Shown here piece by piece: positions 37,228 to 49,207 of a DNA stretch of 64,000 nt. The DNA is from Stutzerimonas stutzeri KOS6 (lineage in GTDB: Bacteria > Pseudomonadota > Gammaproteobacteria > Pseudomonadales > Pseudomonadaceae). Numbering within the stretch: position 1 is the first letter of the stretch; every line of letters begins with the position of its first letter. The stretch spans positions 2,442,341-2,506,340 of the forward strand of contig NZ_KK020676.1 in the NCBI RefSeq assembly GCF_000307775.2, read 5' to 3'. The translations under genes and the position numbers were made by a program. The notes beneath the pieces were generated by a model, which saw nothing but the letters and a program-made list of their open reading frames with translations, ran no database searches and had not been told where the DNA came from.

Positions 37228-37685
37228 GCCGGCGTCTCCGTGGCGAATACACCCTGGGTGCCCTTGCCCATGCGCATGAAGGTGCCAACCACATGGGCGA
37301 TGGGCTCGTTGATGTCGCGCTGGTAGGCGATGCCGCGGGTGAAGATCACCGTCGGCGTAACCCGGTAGCATTCGGCGAAGCCGAAGATGTCGTGGCCGGG
37401 CTCGGCCGGATGCATGTAGTCGATCCGCAGGTCGAGCGTCGGACAGACCTCCAGTTCAGGCAATGCACAGGCCGTGGAAATCCCGCAAGTGGTATCCATC
37501 AGCGTGGTGATGGCGCCACCGTGCACGCCCCCCGTTTCCGGATTGCCGACGATCTTCTCGCTGTAGGGCAGACGCAACGTGAGCCCGCGACCGTCGGCAT
37601 GCTCGACGCTCAGGCCGAGCACCTGACAGTGCCTCAGGAGGGACAGGAAGCGCTGGGTACGCTCGAGTATCTGGCTATCGCTCAT
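37224..37685 (-). CDS. PaaI-family thioesterase
   Basis: The 153-residue hotdog protein carries TGGVHGGAITTLMDTTCGIST, the PaaI active-site segment (HGG with the downstream Asp), then PTLDLRIDYMHPAEPG. It is paralogous to the gene that follows it. The ATG at 37685 gives a normal family start, though the ribosome site is weak. Confidence 0.85.
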   Translation of the reverse strand: MSDSQILERTQRFLSLLRHCQVLGLSVEHADGRGLTLRLPYSEKIVGNPETGGVHGGAITTLMDTTCGISTACALPELEVCPTLDLRIDYMHPAEPGHDIFGFAECYRVTPTVIFTRGIAYQRDINEPIAHVVGTFMRMGKGTQGVFATETPA

Positions 37686-37743
37686 TCGAAATTCCGAAGG
37701 GTTGATCAAGCCGCGAATCATACCGCCTGGTCTGCGCTGCGCC

Positions 37744-38469
37744 CTATTCCCTGGGCGTTTCGGCCGGTGAAGTTGGCGTGAATACCATGACTTCGAGTAC
37801 GTCGGAATGAAATTCCCGGCGGTAGAGGATCACCACGACACCGGCAGTGACGAGCATGAAGAACCAGGGATGGATGAACCAGGCCAGTGTCGCCATGCCG
37901 AAATAGTAGGCACGCAAGCCGAAGTTGAACTGGTTGGCCGCCATGGAGATGACACGCGCGGCCCGGTCGGCGAAGGCACGACGCTCCTGGTCGCTGACGT
38001 TTCGCTCGCCGACCATCGGTGCCGAGGCAACCAGCACCGCAGAGAAGTTGTACTGCCGCATGCACCAGCTGAAGGTAAAGAACGCGTAGACGAAAACCAC
38101 CGCCAGGCATAGCAGCTTGAGCTCCGAAAGTCCGCGGCTGACCGGCTGCACGAAGGGCAGATCGGCCAGCAGCGAAACCGCGCGATCCGATGCCCCCAAT
38201 ACGGTCAGGATACCGGCGAGGATGATCAACGTACTGGACGCGAAAAACGATGCGTTGCGCTCCAGATTGCCGATCACGTTGGCGTCGGCGATGCGGTTGT
38301 CGCGCATCAGTAGCCGCTGCATCCAGTCCTGCCGATACAGATGCAGCACACTTGCCAGACAGGCCGTATCGCGCCCTCGCCAGCTGGCGTAACGGGTATA
38401 GCCCGCCCAGCAGACGATGAACCACAGTACGGCGAACAGATGCGGCAGGTTTGGATCGGATAACGTCAT
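37744..38469 (-). CDS. DUF599 membrane protein
   Basis: The 241-residue protein has about four membrane helices: near residues 8-25, 75-95, 115-135 and 190-220. It carries DUF599 features, with DNRIADANVIGNLERNASFFASSTLIILAG and the late FNFGLRAYYFGMATLAWFIHPW. The function is unknown. The ATG at 38469 was chosen because GAGG lies upstream; longer in-frame starts would leave the family profile. Confidence 0.83.
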   Translation of the reverse strand: MTLSDPNLPHLFAVLWFIVCWAGYTRYASWRGRDTACLASVLHLYRQDWMQRLLMRDNRIADANVIGNLERNASFFASSTLIILAGILTVLGASDRAVSLLADLPFVQPVSRGLSELKLLCLAVVFVYAFFTFSWCMRQYNFSAVLVASAPMVGERNVSDQERRAFADRAARVISMAANQFNFGLRAYYFGMATLAWFIHPWFFMLVTAGVVVILYRREFHSDVLEVMVFTPTSPAETPRE

Positions 38470-38576
38470 GACGCGCCCTCGGAAACGTCGCGAGATTATA
38501 ACCAGCACCACGTTCGACGACAGCGCCGCATCGCTGGCCGAACGAATGCCAGCAGCGATGCCGCGCGACAATCATT

Positions 38577-39896
38577 TCATGTCCGGTTCTGCACTCGTTC
38601 AGCACGCCCAAGCAGGCGATCCGTGACCACAGCCAGAATCAGCATCACCAGCACCGGGACCAGCCAGCCCATGCTCTGATCCGCCAATGGCAATTGGCTG
38701 AACAGCGCCGGAACCCAGTTACCCAGGCCCGCTGCGGCGAGACCATCGACGATGCCGAAAATCAGCGTGACGCCCATCACCGGAACGAGCACCCGTGACG
38801 GCGACAGCCAGAAACGATCCAGCAGACTCAGCGCAACCAGCACGATGGCCAGCGGGTACAGCCCCACCAGCACCGGCACCGACACACTGATCAGCTGGGT
38901 CAGCCCCTGATTGGCCACCAGCAGACTGGACAGCGCGAAGACGATCACGACGGTACGGTAGGAAACCGGTAGCAACGCGCTGAAGAACTCGCCACAGGCA
39001 GTCGTCAGGCCTACGGCAGTGGTCAGGCAGGCCAGGGTGATGACCACGGCGAGCAGAAGGCTGCCCGGTGTACCGAATGTATGCTGCACGTAGGTCGTCA
39101 GGATCTGCACACCGTTTTCCGCACCGGCAGCGATACCCTGGCTGGTGGCGCCGAGGTAGAACAGCGCCAGATACACCAGCGACAGACCGACGGCGGCTAT
39201 TACGCCCGCGATCATGGAATAGCGGGTCACCAATGCCGGCTCGGTCACGCCGCGGTCACGGATGGCGGTGGCGATCACGATACCGAAGACCAATGCACCG
39301 AGGGTATCCATGGTCAGATAACCCTCGAGAAAGCCCTTGATCAGTGGCGCAGCACGATAGTTCTCGGTAGCCGCGCCGACCTCGCCTGCCGGTGCGAAAA
39401 TCGCCGCGCCGCCGAGGACCAGCAGTGCAGCCAGCAGCACAGGCGTGATGAACTTGCCAATGCGATTGACCAGCTGTCCTGGGTTGATCACCAGAAACAG
39501 CATGGCTGCGAAGAACAGCAGCGTATAGATGAACAGCGGCGTCCCGGAGTTGCCGCTGAACGGCGCGATACCCATCTCGAATGAAACGACGGCCGTGCGC
39601 GGCGTGGCGAACAGCGGCCCGATCGCCAGGTAGACAGCCACTGCCAGCACAGTACCCGCGACCTTTCCAAGTGGCGCGGTCAATCGATCCATGCCGCCGC
39701 CGACCCGTGCCAGCGCAACGACCGTCAATAACGGCAGACCGACCCCGGTCAACAGAAAGCCAAGCGCCGCCTGCCAGACGAACTCGCCCGCTGCCATCCC
39801 GGCGCTAGGCGGAAAAATGATATTGCCAGCGCCGAGGAACAGCGCGAACGTCATGAAGCCAAGGGCCAGCAAGTCAAAACCTTTCAAACGATTCAT
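38577..39896 (-). CDS. brnQ: Branched-chain amino acid transporter BrnQ
   Basis: The 439-residue symporter of the LIVCS family has about 12 helices. The conserved LGFMTFALFLGAGNIIFPP is near residue 15, with GVGLPLLTVVAL and LACLTTAVGLTTACGEFF further on. It takes up Leu, Ile and Val with Na+. The ATG at 39896 starts right before the first helix; the longer in-frame form adds Cys-rich sequence without a ribosome site. Confidence 0.93.
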   Translation of the reverse strand: MNRLKGFDLLALGFMTFALFLGAGNIIFPPSAGMAAGEFVWQAALGFLLTGVGLPLLTVVALARVGGGMDRLTAPLGKVAGTVLAVAVYLAIGPLFATPRTAVVSFEMGIAPFSGNSGTPLFIYTLLFFAAMLFLVINPGQLVNRIGKFITPVLLAALLVLGGAAIFAPAGEVGAATENYRAAPLIKGFLEGYLTMDTLGALVFGIVIATAIRDRGVTEPALVTRYSMIAGVIAAVGLSLVYLALFYLGATSQGIAAGAENGVQILTTYVQHTFGTPGSLLLAVVITLACLTTAVGLTTACGEFFSALLPVSYRTVVIVFALSSLLVANQGLTQLISVSVPVLVGLYPLAIVLVALSLLDRFWLSPSRVLVPVMGVTLIFGIVDGLAAAGLGNWVPALFSQLPLADQSMGWLVPVLVMLILAVVTDRLLGRAERVQNRT

Positions 39897-40305
39897 GCAG
39901 GAAAAATTACCAAATGGACAACGGCATAAATGAACGCGACGCACAGCTCACGAGCGCGACGGGTCGACGTTTCATATGGGCCTGAATGATGGGAGTACGG
40001 GTTTCCTTCAGGGATAAGGGGAAACGTAATTCAGCCGTTTGGGCCGAATCCTTCTTGCACGTCGTCGCTCTTGTGGACCGAACAAACGTATGAATGGGGC
40101 GACAATGATGCCACCGATGCGGCGATGGATGCTGAGCGGAACGTCAGCATACGTCGCGAAAATATTGCGCCGCATGCAGCAAATACGATGAACGACGCGC
40201 AACTTATCGGATAGTCAATTGCATGCTGCGCGCCGCCAATCGGCGCCACAGCCGAGAAAATCTGGAACAGAAGCGCCCGGCGATTACCGGGCGCCTCAAG
40301 GCCGA
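39897..40305. other. Gap between brnQ and sucD
   Basis: Only a terminator-like hairpin next to sucD is recognised here. Short open frames on the minus strand (to about 40249) do not look coding. The composition is less GC-rich than the neighbouring genes. Confidence 0.4.
40273..40294 (-). terminator. Terminator after sucD
   Basis: An eight-base-pair GC stem (40273-40280 with 40287-40294, six-base loop) is followed on the minus strand by TTCTGTT, right after the sucD stop. It ends the TCA operon. Confidence 0.7.
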
Positions 40306-41190
40306 TCAGGCCTTCATGTCCCAGCCGGTCACTTCCGCCAGCGCCTTGCCGATATCGGCAAGGGAGCGCACGGTCTTGACGCCCGCATCCTGCAGTGCGG
40401 CGAATTTTTCTTCCGCCGTACCCTTGCCGCCAGAAATGATCGCACCGGCATGCCCCATACGCTTGCCGGCAGGAGCCGTGACGCCAGCGATGTAGGAAAC
40501 TACCGGCTTGGTCACGTTGGCCTTGATGAAGGCGGCTGCCTCCTCCTCGGCAGAACCGCCGATCTCGCCGATCATCACGATGGCCTCGGTTTGCGGGTCC
40601 TCCTGGAACAGCCTGAGGATATCGATGAAAGTCGATCCCGGAATCGGGTCACCACCAATACCCACGCAGGTCGACTGGCCGAACCCGGCGTCGGTGGTCT
40701 GCTTCACGGCCTCATAGGTCAGGGTACCGGAACGCGAAACGATGCCGACCTTGCCCGGCAGGTGAATGTGGCCAGGCTGAATGCCGATCTTGCATTCGCC
40801 CGGAGTAATCACCCCTGGGCAGTTAGGCCCGATCAGGCGTACACCCAATTCATCGCACTTGATCTTCACTTCGAGCATGTCCAGCGTCGGGATGCCCTCG
40901 GTGATGCAGACGATCAGCTTGATACCGCCGAACGCCGCTTCGAGGATGGAGTCCTTGCAGAACGGGGCCGGCACGTAGATCACCGAAGCATCGGCACCGG
41001 TGGCCTCGACGGCCTCCTTGACGGTATTGAATACCGGCAATCCCAGGTGCATCGTGCCGCCCTTGCCCGGCGTCACGCCGCCGACCATCCTGGTGCCATA
41101 GGCGATTGCCTGCTCGGAGTGGAAAGTACCCTGCGAGCCGGTGAAGCCCTGGCAGATGACCTTGGTGTCCTTGTTGATCAATACGCTCAT
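40306..41190 (-). CDS. sucD: Succinyl-CoA synthetase, alpha subunit
   Basis: The 294-residue alpha subunit binds CoA and carries the phosphohistidine, in [15 protein letters not shown] (GHAGAI region near residue 246). Other conserved parts are [21 protein letters not shown] and [17 protein letters not shown]. It makes succinate and nucleoside triphosphate from succinyl-CoA together with SucC. The ATG at 41190 overlaps the sucC stop by one base (TAATG), keeping the subunits in balance. It is the last gene of the TCA block. Confidence 0.97.
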   Translation of the reverse strand: MSVLINKDTKVICQGFTGSQGTFHSEQAIAYGTRMVGGVTPGKGGTMHLGLPVFNTVKEAVEATGADASVIYVPAPFCKDSILEAAFGGIKLIVCITEGIPTLDMLEVKIKCDELGVRLIGPNCPGVITPGECKIGIQPGHIHLPGKVGIVSRSGTLTYEAVKQTTDAGFGQSTCVGIGGDPIPGSTFIDILRLFQEDPQTEAIVMIGEIGGSAEEEAAAFIKANVTKPVVSYIAGVTAPAGKRMGHAGAIISGGKGTAEEKFAALQDAGVKTVRSLADIGKALAEVTGWDMKA

Positions 41191-42356
41191 TACTTGCCCT
41201 CCGCGGCTTTGACAACCTGAATGGCCGCATCGGTCAGGCTGCTCGCGCCGATGATGTTCAAACCGCTCTCGCTCAGCATCTTGGCACCCAGATCGGCATT
41301 GTTGCCCTCCAGCCGCACCACCACAGGCACCTTGACGCCGACCTCGCGAACCGCGCCGATGATGCCTTCGGCAATCATGTCGCAACGCACGATGCCGCCG
41401 AAGATGTTCACCAGAACGGCAGCGACATTACTGTCCGACAGAATGATCTTGAACGCCTCGGTCACCCGCTCCTCGGTGGCGCCACCACCTACGTCGAGGA
41501 AGTTCGCCGGCGCGCCGCCGTGCAGGTTGACGATGTCCATCGTACCCATGGCCAGACCGGCACCATTGACCATGCAGCCGATGTTGCCGTCGAGCGCCAC
41601 GTAATTCAGTTCCCACTTGGCGGCATGCGCCTCGCGCGGATCGTCCTGGGACGGGTCGGCCATGTCACGCAGCTTGGGCTGCCGGTAGATGGCATTGCTG
41701 TCGATGTTGATCTTGGCGTCCAGGCAATGCAGGTTGCCGTCCTTCTTGATCACCAGCGGGTTCACTTCGAGCAGCGCCAGGTCGTAATCCTGGAACAGTT
41801 GGGCAAGGCCGACGAAGATATGCACGAACTGCTTGACCTGGTCGCCCTTGAGGCCCAGCTGAAATGCCAGCTCGCGCGCCTGGAACGGCTGTGCACCGAC
41901 CAACGGATCGATGGTGGCCTTGAGGATTTTCTCCGGCGTGTCGTGAGCGACTTTCTCGATGTCCACACCGCCTTCGGTGGATGCCATGAAGACGATTCGG
42001 CGGCTGGCGCGATCGACCACGGCACCCAGATAGAGCTCCTTGTCGATATCGGTGCACGCCTCGACCAGGATCTTGCTCACAGGCTGACCATTGGCGTCGG
42101 TCTGATAGGTCACCAGGCGCTTGTCGAGCCACTGCTGGGCAAATGCCCGGGCCTCGTCCTTGCTGCGAACCAGCTTTACGCCACCTGCCTTGCCACGCCC
42201 ACCGGCATGCACCTGGGCTTTGACCACCCACTGCGTGCCGCCAATCTTGTCGCAGGCTTCCGCTGCTTCCTTCGGGCTATCGACTGCGTAGCCCTTGGAC
42301 ACGGGCAGACCGTATTCAGCGAACAGTTGTTTACCTTGGTACTCGTGAAGATTCAT
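41190..42356 (-). CDS. sucC: Succinyl-CoA synthetase, beta subunit
   Basis: The 388-residue beta subunit begins [19 protein letters not shown] and has the ATP-grasp domain ([20 protein letters not shown]), LEVNPLVI and the [16 protein letters not shown] segment that meets the alpha subunit. Length equals that of known SucC. It starts about 190 bp after lpd and overlaps sucD. Confidence 0.97.
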   Translation of the reverse strand: MNLHEYQGKQLFAEYGLPVSKGYAVDSPKEAAEACDKIGGTQWVVKAQVHAGGRGKAGGVKLVRSKDEARAFAQQWLDKRLVTYQTDANGQPVSKILVEACTDIDKELYLGAVVDRASRRIVFMASTEGGVDIEKVAHDTPEKILKATIDPLVGAQPFQARELAFQLGLKGDQVKQFVHIFVGLAQLFQDYDLALLEVNPLVIKKDGNLHCLDAKINIDSNAIYRQPKLRDMADPSQDDPREAHAAKWELNYVALDGNIGCMVNGAGLAMGTMDIVNLHGGAPANFLDVGGGATEERVTEAFKIILSDSNVAAVLVNIFGGIVRCDMIAEGIIGAVREVGVKVPVVVRLEGNNADLGAKMLSESGLNIIGASSLTDAAIQVVKAAEGK

Positions 42357-42392
42357 GCTTTCTACCGTCTGGTTAGGTATTGGCGCATTTAC

Positions 42393-42413
42393 GGCACGGC
42401 GAACCGCCGTGCC
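42393..42413. other. Hairpin in the lpd-sucC gap
   Basis: A nine-base-pair perfect stem (42393-42401 with 42405-42413, AAC loop) lies upstream of sucC on the minus strand. No T-run follows, so it may shape the sucC leader or protect the downstream message. Confidence 0.45.
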
Positions 42414-42494
42414 CCCTCACAAGTCGCTGAAAACTATCTGCGAATTCACGATACCTCTCAGCGACCTGCAATCCTTTTCGAATCTGCAGTTTGC

Positions 42495-42528
42495 AAAAGG
42501 CCCGGCGTATCGGTGGATACGTCGGGCC
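42495..42528 (-). terminator. Terminator after lpd
   Basis: A 13-position stem (42499-42511 with 42516-42528, one wobble) is followed on the minus strand by TTTTGC, just past the lpd stop. It should reduce read-through from sucAB-lpd into sucCD. Confidence 0.65.
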
Positions 42529-42548
42529 CGGGTACAGCACGAAACCGA

Positions 42549-43997
<1,449 letters not shown>

Positions 43998-44080
43998 TCA
44001 AAAGCAGCTAAAAGCCAAAGGCTGCAGGTAGCACGGCCGGCTCTCACCTGACCTGCCAGCTGCAGCCCGTGACGTTTCTA

Positions 44081-45298
44081 TCAGATATCCAGCAGCAGAC
44101 GGGCCGGGTCTTCCAGCAGGTCCTTCATGGTAACCAGGAAGGTCACCGCTTCCTTGCCGTCGATCAAGCGATGGTCATAGGACAGTGCCAGATACATCAT
44201 CGGCAGGATCACCACTTGACCATTCACGGCCATCGGACGTTCCTGAATCTTGTGCATGCCGAGGATGGCGGTCTGCGGCGGGTTGACGATCGGCGTGGAG
44301 AGCAGCGAACCGAATACACCTCCATTGGAGATGGTGAAGGTACCGCCGGTCATTTCTTCGATGGTCAGCTTGCCGGCCTTGGCCTTCTTGCCGAACTCGT
44401 TGATGCCGCCCTCGATTTCCGCCAGGTTCATGTGCTCGGCGTTGCGCAGGACCGGAACCACCAGGCCGCGGTCGCTGGAAACAGCCACACCGATATCCTG
44501 ATAACCGTGGTAGACGATATCGTTGCCATCGATGGAGGCGTTGACGCCCGGCTGACGCTTGAGTGCTTCCACCGCCGCCTTGACGAAGAACGACATGAAG
44601 CCCAGGCGTACGCCATTGTGGGTCTTCTCGAACAGGTCCTTGTACTTCGAACGCAGCTCCATGATCGGCTTCATGTTGACTTCGTTGAACGTAGTCAGCA
44701 TGGCCATGGAGGACTGGGCCTCGACCAGACGCTCGGCCACCTTGGCACGCAGGCGGGTCATCGGCACGCGCTTCTCGACGCGATCGCCTTCGGCAACGAC
44801 CGGGGCAGCGGTAGCCGGAGCGGCAGGCTTGGCAGCAGCCGGAGCGGATTTCTTCGCCTCGATTGCGGCAACCACATCTTCCTTGGTAACGCGACCGTCT
44901 TTGCCAGTGCCCGCAACGCTGTTCGGATCGATACCGTTTTCCTCGGCCAGCTTGCGAGCAGCCGGGGCCAGGATCGGCTCTTCCGCACCGGCAGCCGAAG
45001 CGGCCGGGGCAGCGGCCTGGGCCGGAGCAGCCGCAGCCTGAGCAGGAGCGGCGGCAGCAGCGCCGGCTTCCAGCTTGCCGAGCAGCTCGCCGCTCAGAAC
45101 CGTATCGCCTTCGTTCTTGACGATCTCAGTCAGCACGCCGTCAGCTTCGGCGAGCACTTCCATGACCACCTTGTCGGTCTCGATGTCGACGATCAGCTCA
45201 TCACGCTTGACCGCGTCGCCCGGCTGCTTGTGCCAGGTGGCAACGGTGCCGTCGGCGACCGATTCCGGGAATGTAGGGGCTTTGATCTCGATAGCCAT
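44081..45298 (-). CDS. sucB: Dihydrolipoyllysine succinyltransferase (E2)
   Basis: The 405-residue E2 has an N-terminal lipoyl domain with Lys in [15 protein letters not shown] (near residue 43), an Ala/Pro-rich linker, a peripheral-subunit-binding domain ([32 protein letters not shown]) and a C-terminal acyltransferase domain ending with the active-site [12 protein letters not shown]. It forms the core of the 2-oxoglutarate dehydrogenase complex. It lies between sucA and lpd. Confidence 0.97.
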   Translation of the reverse strand: MAIEIKAPTFPESVADGTVATWHKQPGDAVKRDELIVDIETDKVVMEVLAEADGVLTEIVKNEGDTVLSGELLGKLEAGAAAAAPAQAAAAPAQAAAPAASAAGAEEPILAPAARKLAEENGIDPNSVAGTGKDGRVTKEDVVAAIEAKKSAPAAAKPAAPATAAPVVAEGDRVEKRVPMTRLRAKVAERLVEAQSSMAMLTTFNEVNMKPIMELRSKYKDLFEKTHNGVRLGFMSFFVKAAVEALKRQPGVNASIDGNDIVYHGYQDIGVAVSSDRGLVVPVLRNAEHMNLAEIEGGINEFGKKAKAGKLTIEEMTGGTFTISNGGVFGSLLSTPIVNPPQTAILGMHKIQERPMAVNGQVVILPMMYLALSYDHRLIDGKEAVTFLVTMKDLLEDPARLLLDI

Positions 45299-45332
45299 TA
45301 TTCAGGGGTCCTATTGATTCGGTTTTTACATC

Positions 45333-45356
45333 GAGGCCGCGAATATTCGCGGCCTC
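45333..45356. other. Perfect 24-base palindrome in the sucA-sucB gap
   Basis: The two 12-base halves (45333-45344 and 45345-45356) are exact reverse complements, centred on AATATT, in a 70-bp gap. No T-run follows, so it is more likely an mRNA processing or stabilising stem than a terminator. Confidence 0.5.
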
Positions 45357-45368
45357 TCGCACAATGGG

Positions 45369-48200
45369 TCAAACGGTGAAGGCGTCCTGCAGCAGTTTTT
45401 CCTGCTGCTCAGCATGCATGGAGGCATAACCGACCGCCGGCGCCGCGGACGCATCACGACCGGCGTATTGAAGGAACAGCTCCTTCTTGTGCGCGGTCGC
45501 CACACGACGCATGTGATGCTGGCTGCAGTACCAGGCGCCCTGGTTCATCGGCTCTTCCTGACACCAGACGATGTGCTTGAGGTTCTGGTAAGGCGCGAGC
45601 GCTTCGGCCAGATCCTCTTCCGGGAACGGATAGAGCTGCTCGATACGCACGATGGCGATATCGTCACGGCCCTCGGCACGGCGCTTGTCCAGCAGGTCAT
45701 AGTAGACCTTGCCGCTGCACATGATGACGCGCTCGACCTTGGCCGGATCGATCGGATCGATTTCCGGGATGACGGTCTGGAAGGAGCCCTGGGTCAGCTC
45801 TTCCAACGTCGAGGTCGCCAGCTTGTGGCGCAGCAGCGACTTGGGCGTCAGCGCGACCAGCGGCTTGCGCAGCGGGCGAATCGCCTGGCGACGCAGCATG
45901 TGGTAGACCTGAGCCGGAGTCGTCGGCACGCAGACCTGGATGTTGTGCTCGGCGCACAGCTGCAGGTAGCGCTCCAGACGCGCGGAGGAGTGTTCCGGGC
46001 CCTGCCCTTCATAACCGTGCGGCAGCAGCATGGTCAGGCCACACAGGCGGCCCCACTTGTGCTCGCCACTGGTGATGAACTGATCGATCACCACCTGGGC
46101 GCCGTTGGCGAAGTCGCCGAACTGCGCTTCCCATACCACGAGGGCGTTCGGGGTCGTGGTGGCGTAGCCGTATTCGAATGCCAGGACCGCTTCCTCGGAA
46201 AGGAAGGAGTCGTACAGGTCGAAGCGCGGCTGACCTTCGTAAAGGTGCTGCAGCGGGATGTAGGTGTTGCCGTCCTTCTGGTTGTGCAACGCTGCATGGC
46301 GATGCGAGAAGGTACCGCGACCCACGTCCTGACCGGAGATACGCACCGGGTGACCTTCGAACAGCAGCGTTGCGTAGGCCATGGTCTCGGCGTAGCCCCA
46401 GTTGATGGCCAGCGCGCCGGCGCCCATCTTCTGGCGGTCTTCGAGGATCTTGGAAACCTGACGCTGAACCACGAAGCCTTCCGGGGTCTGCAGCAGCTTG
46501 CTGGACAGATCCTGCAGCGTCTTCAGATCGAAGCTGGTGTCATGCCGCGCAGTCCAGGTATGGCCCAGGTAGGGACGCCAGTCGACGAAGAGTTCCTTGT
46601 TCGGCTCCTTGACCAGGCTCTTGACCACATGCAGGCCATTGTCCAGCGCCGTGCGGTACTCGTCGATCTTCGCCTGAACACGCTCGTCGTCCAGCACATT
46701 GGACTGAATCAGCGAGTCGGCATACAGCTCACGAGTTGTACGCTGCTTGGAGATCTTCTGGTACATCAGCGGCTGGGTGCCGCTCGGCTCGTCCGCTTCG
46801 TTGTGACCACGACGGCGGTAGCAGATCAGATCGATGACGATGTCACGCTTGAACTGCATCCGGTAATCGACGGCGAGCTGGGTGACGAACAGCACGGCTT
46901 CGGGATCGTCTGCGTTCACATGGAAGATCGGCGCCTGAATCATCTTCGCCACATCGGTCGCATACTCGGTGGAACGAGCATCTTCCTGCTTGTTGGTGGT
47001 GAAGCCGACCTGGTTGTTGACCACGATGCGGATAGTGCCACCGGTGTAGTAGGCACGGGTCTGCGACATCTGGAAGGTTTCCATCACCACACCCTGACCG
47101 GCGACAGCCGCGTCACCGTGGATGGTTACCGGAAGCACCTTGTCGCCAGCCGGATCGCAACGGCGGTCCTGACGGGCGCGCACTGAACCCTCGACCACCG
47201 GGGAAACGATCTCCAGGTGGGACGGGTTGAACGCCATGGCCAGGTGAATCTCGCCACCAGGAGTCATGACGTTGGACGAAAAGCCCTGGTGGTATTTGAC
47301 GTCACCCGAGCTCAGGCCTTCGACCTTCTTGCCTTCGAACTCGTCGAACAGATCGCGCGGGTTCTTGCCGAAGGTGTTGACCAGCACGTTCAGGCGACCG
47401 CGGTGGGCCATACCGATGACGATTTCCTTGGTGCCGTAGGAACCGGAGCGCTGGATGATCTCGTCGAGAAGCGGAATCAGGCTCTCGCCGCCTTCCAGAC
47501 CGAAGCGCTTGGTGCCCGGATACTTGGTACCCAGGTACTTCTCCAGGCCCTCGGCCGCGGTGAGGCGCTCGAGCAGATGACCCTTGACCTCCGGCGAGAA
47601 CTCGGGGCGGCCACGCACACTCTCCAAGCGCTGGATGAACCAGCCGCGCTGCTCGGAATCGACGATGTGCATGTACTCGGCACCAACGGTGCGGCAATAG
47701 GTTTCTTGCAGAGCCCGGACGATTTCGCGCAGAGTGGCCTGGCCGTTGACCATGGCCAGGTCGCCGGTACGAAACACGGTGTCGAGATCGGCATCGGTCA
47801 GACTGTAACTGTTGATCGCCAGATCAGCGGGAGCGGTACGCTGCTGCAGGCCAAGCGGATCGAGCTGTGCTGCCTGATGGCCGCGCACTCGGTAGGCCTG
47901 GATCAGACGCAGGACTTCGATCTGCTTCTTCTCGTGCTCGCTGCTGACGCTGCCCGCGGAAACAGGCTGGGCACGACGCTGGTTCTTGGCCAGCAGGACG
48001 AAGTGGTCGCGGATCGTCGAATGCGATACATCGGCTGAAGCGCTGCCACCGGAGGGCAACTTCTGGAAGTAAGTGCGCCACTCTTCGGGCACAGCGTTGG
48101 GATCGTGCAGGTAGAGCTCATAAAGCTCTTCCACATAGGCAGCGTTACCACCGGATAGGTGGGCACTGTCCCACATGCGCTGCATTACGCTTTCTTGCAT
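45369..48200 (-). CDS. sucA: 2-oxoglutarate dehydrogenase, E1 component
   Basis: The 943-residue thiamine-diphosphate enzyme decarboxylates 2-oxoglutarate and succinylates the E2 lipoyl group. Conserved parts are FGLEGGESLIPLLDEII, GMAHRGRLNVLVN, the ThDP/Mg region HGDAAVAGQGVVMET, CYRRRGHNEADEP, and late GYEGQGPEHSSARLERYLQ. Length is normal. AAGGTGA precedes the ATG. It is the first gene of sucAB-lpd, about 290 bp after sdhB. Confidence 0.97.
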   Translation of the reverse strand: MQESVMQRMWDSAHLSGGNAAYVEELYELYLHDPNAVPEEWRTYFQKLPSGGSASADVSHSTIRDHFVLLAKNQRRAQPVSAGSVSSEHEKKQIEVLRLIQAYRVRGHQAAQLDPLGLQQRTAPADLAINSYSLTDADLDTVFRTGDLAMVNGQATLREIVRALQETYCRTVGAEYMHIVDSEQRGWFIQRLESVRGRPEFSPEVKGHLLERLTAAEGLEKYLGTKYPGTKRFGLEGGESLIPLLDEIIQRSGSYGTKEIVIGMAHRGRLNVLVNTFGKNPRDLFDEFEGKKVEGLSSGDVKYHQGFSSNVMTPGGEIHLAMAFNPSHLEIVSPVVEGSVRARQDRRCDPAGDKVLPVTIHGDAAVAGQGVVMETFQMSQTRAYYTGGTIRIVVNNQVGFTTNKQEDARSTEYATDVAKMIQAPIFHVNADDPEAVLFVTQLAVDYRMQFKRDIVIDLICYRRRGHNEADEPSGTQPLMYQKISKQRTTRELYADSLIQSNVLDDERVQAKIDEYRTALDNGLHVVKSLVKEPNKELFVDWRPYLGHTWTARHDTSFDLKTLQDLSSKLLQTPEGFVVQRQVSKILEDRQKMGAGALAINWGYAETMAYATLLFEGHPVRISGQDVGRGTFSHRHAALHNQKDGNTYIPLQHLYEGQPRFDLYDSFLSEEAVLAFEYGYATTTPNALVVWEAQFGDFANGAQVVIDQFITSGEHKWGRLCGLTMLLPHGYEGQGPEHSSARLERYLQLCAEHNIQVCVPTTPAQVYHMLRRQAIRPLRKPLVALTPKSLLRHKLATSTLEELTQGSFQTVIPEIDPIDPAKVERVIMCSGKVYYDLLDKRRAEGRDDIAIVRIEQLYPFPEEDLAEALAPYQNLKHIVWCQEEPMNQGAWYCSQHHMRRVATAHKKELFLQYAGRDASAAPAVGYASMHAEQQEKLLQDAFTV

Positions 48201-48397
48201 GTCTGGTCACCTTCGATAAGGAGACACCACCAGCGTGGAAACCGCAGCATGACTTCCCAAGTTCTGAAGCAGCGACTCAGGTAAAGCCACTACGGACCGC
48301 GCAGATAGTTCCCGGGCACAACCCGGATGCTCCTGCTGGTCATCAAATTTTCAGAGTGAAACCCCGGCTTTGTGAGCTGGGATTCCTACTAAAACTA

Positions 48398-48424
48398 CGG
48401 CGCCGAGCTTCAACTTCGGCGCCG
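48398..48424 (-). terminator. Terminator-like hairpin between sdhB and sucA
   Basis: A nine- to ten-base-pair GC stem (48398-48406 with 48415-48424) is followed on the minus strand by TAGTTTTAG. The surrounding gap 48201-48492 holds no gene. It may attenuate read-through from the sdh operon into sucAB. Confidence 0.6.
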
Positions 48425-48492
48425 CAGGTGTAACGGGTAAAGCAATCCGGCCAGTCCAGGCTAGCGCATAACCTTTCGCGACCGGGGTGTCA

Positions 48493-49197
48493 TCAGGTAC
48501 CGCTCTGCAGCAGCATGTTGCGTATGTGGCCGATTGCCTTGGTCGGGTTCAGTCCCTTCGGGCAAACGTCAACGCAGTTCATGATACCGCGGCAGCGGAA
48601 CACACTGAACGGATCGTCCAGGCCGGCCAGACGGTTCTCGGTCTCGGTATCGCGGCTGTCGGCCAGGAAACGATAGGCCTGCAGCGACGCGGCCGGACCG
48701 AGGAACTTGTCCGGGTTCCACCAGAACGACGGGCAGCTGGTCGAGCAACAAGCGCACAGGATGCACTCGTACAGACCGTCCAGCTTCTCGCGATCTTCCG
48801 GGCTTTGCAGTCGTTCGATAGCCGGTGGCGGCGTATCGTTCATCAGATACGGACGCACTTTCTCGTACTGCTTGTAGAAGATGCTCATATCGACGACCAA
48901 GTCACGAATGACCGGCAGACCAGGCAACGGACGAATGACCAGCTTGTTTCCCTTGACCACGGAAGACAGGGGAGTAATGCAGGCCAGACCGTTCTTGCCG
49001 TTGATGTTCATCCCGTCGGAGCCACACACGCCTTCGCGGCAGGAGCGACGATAGGAGAAACCCTGATCCTGTTCCTTGATCAGCGCCAAGACGTCCAGAA
49101 CCATCAGATCCTTACCATCGGTATTGACCTGGAAATCCTGCATGAACGGCTTTTCGTCCTGATCGGGGTTGTAGCGATAAACACTCACTTGCAACAT
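48493..49197 (-). CDS. sdhB: Succinate dehydrogenase iron-sulphur subunit
   Basis: The 234-residue SdhB carries the [2Fe-2S] ligands in SCREGVCGSDG and NGLAC, the [4Fe-4S] and [3Fe-4S] ligands in CILCACCSTSCPSFWW, CRGIMNC and CVDVCPKGLNP. It passes electrons from SdhA to ubiquinone at the membrane anchor. It is the last gene of sdhCDAB, ten bases after sdhA. Confidence 0.97.
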   Translation of the reverse strand: MLQVSVYRYNPDQDEKPFMQDFQVNTDGKDLMVLDVLALIKEQDQGFSYRRSCREGVCGSDGMNINGKNGLACITPLSSVVKGNKLVIRPLPGLPVIRDLVVDMSIFYKQYEKVRPYLMNDTPPPAIERLQSPEDREKLDGLYECILCACCSTSCPSFWWNPDKFLGPAASLQAYRFLADSRDTETENRLAGLDDPFSVFRCRGIMNCVDVCPKGLNPTKAIGHIRNMLLQSGT

Positions 49198-49207
49198 ATC
49201 GGCGACC

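Noticed and set aside
40008..40249. Arg-rich minus-strand frames between brnQ and sucD
   Set aside because: No ribosome site, no recognisable motif and atypical composition.
45414..47186. 590-codon open frame opposite sucA
   Set aside because: Shadow of sucA with no recognisable protein features or ribosome site.
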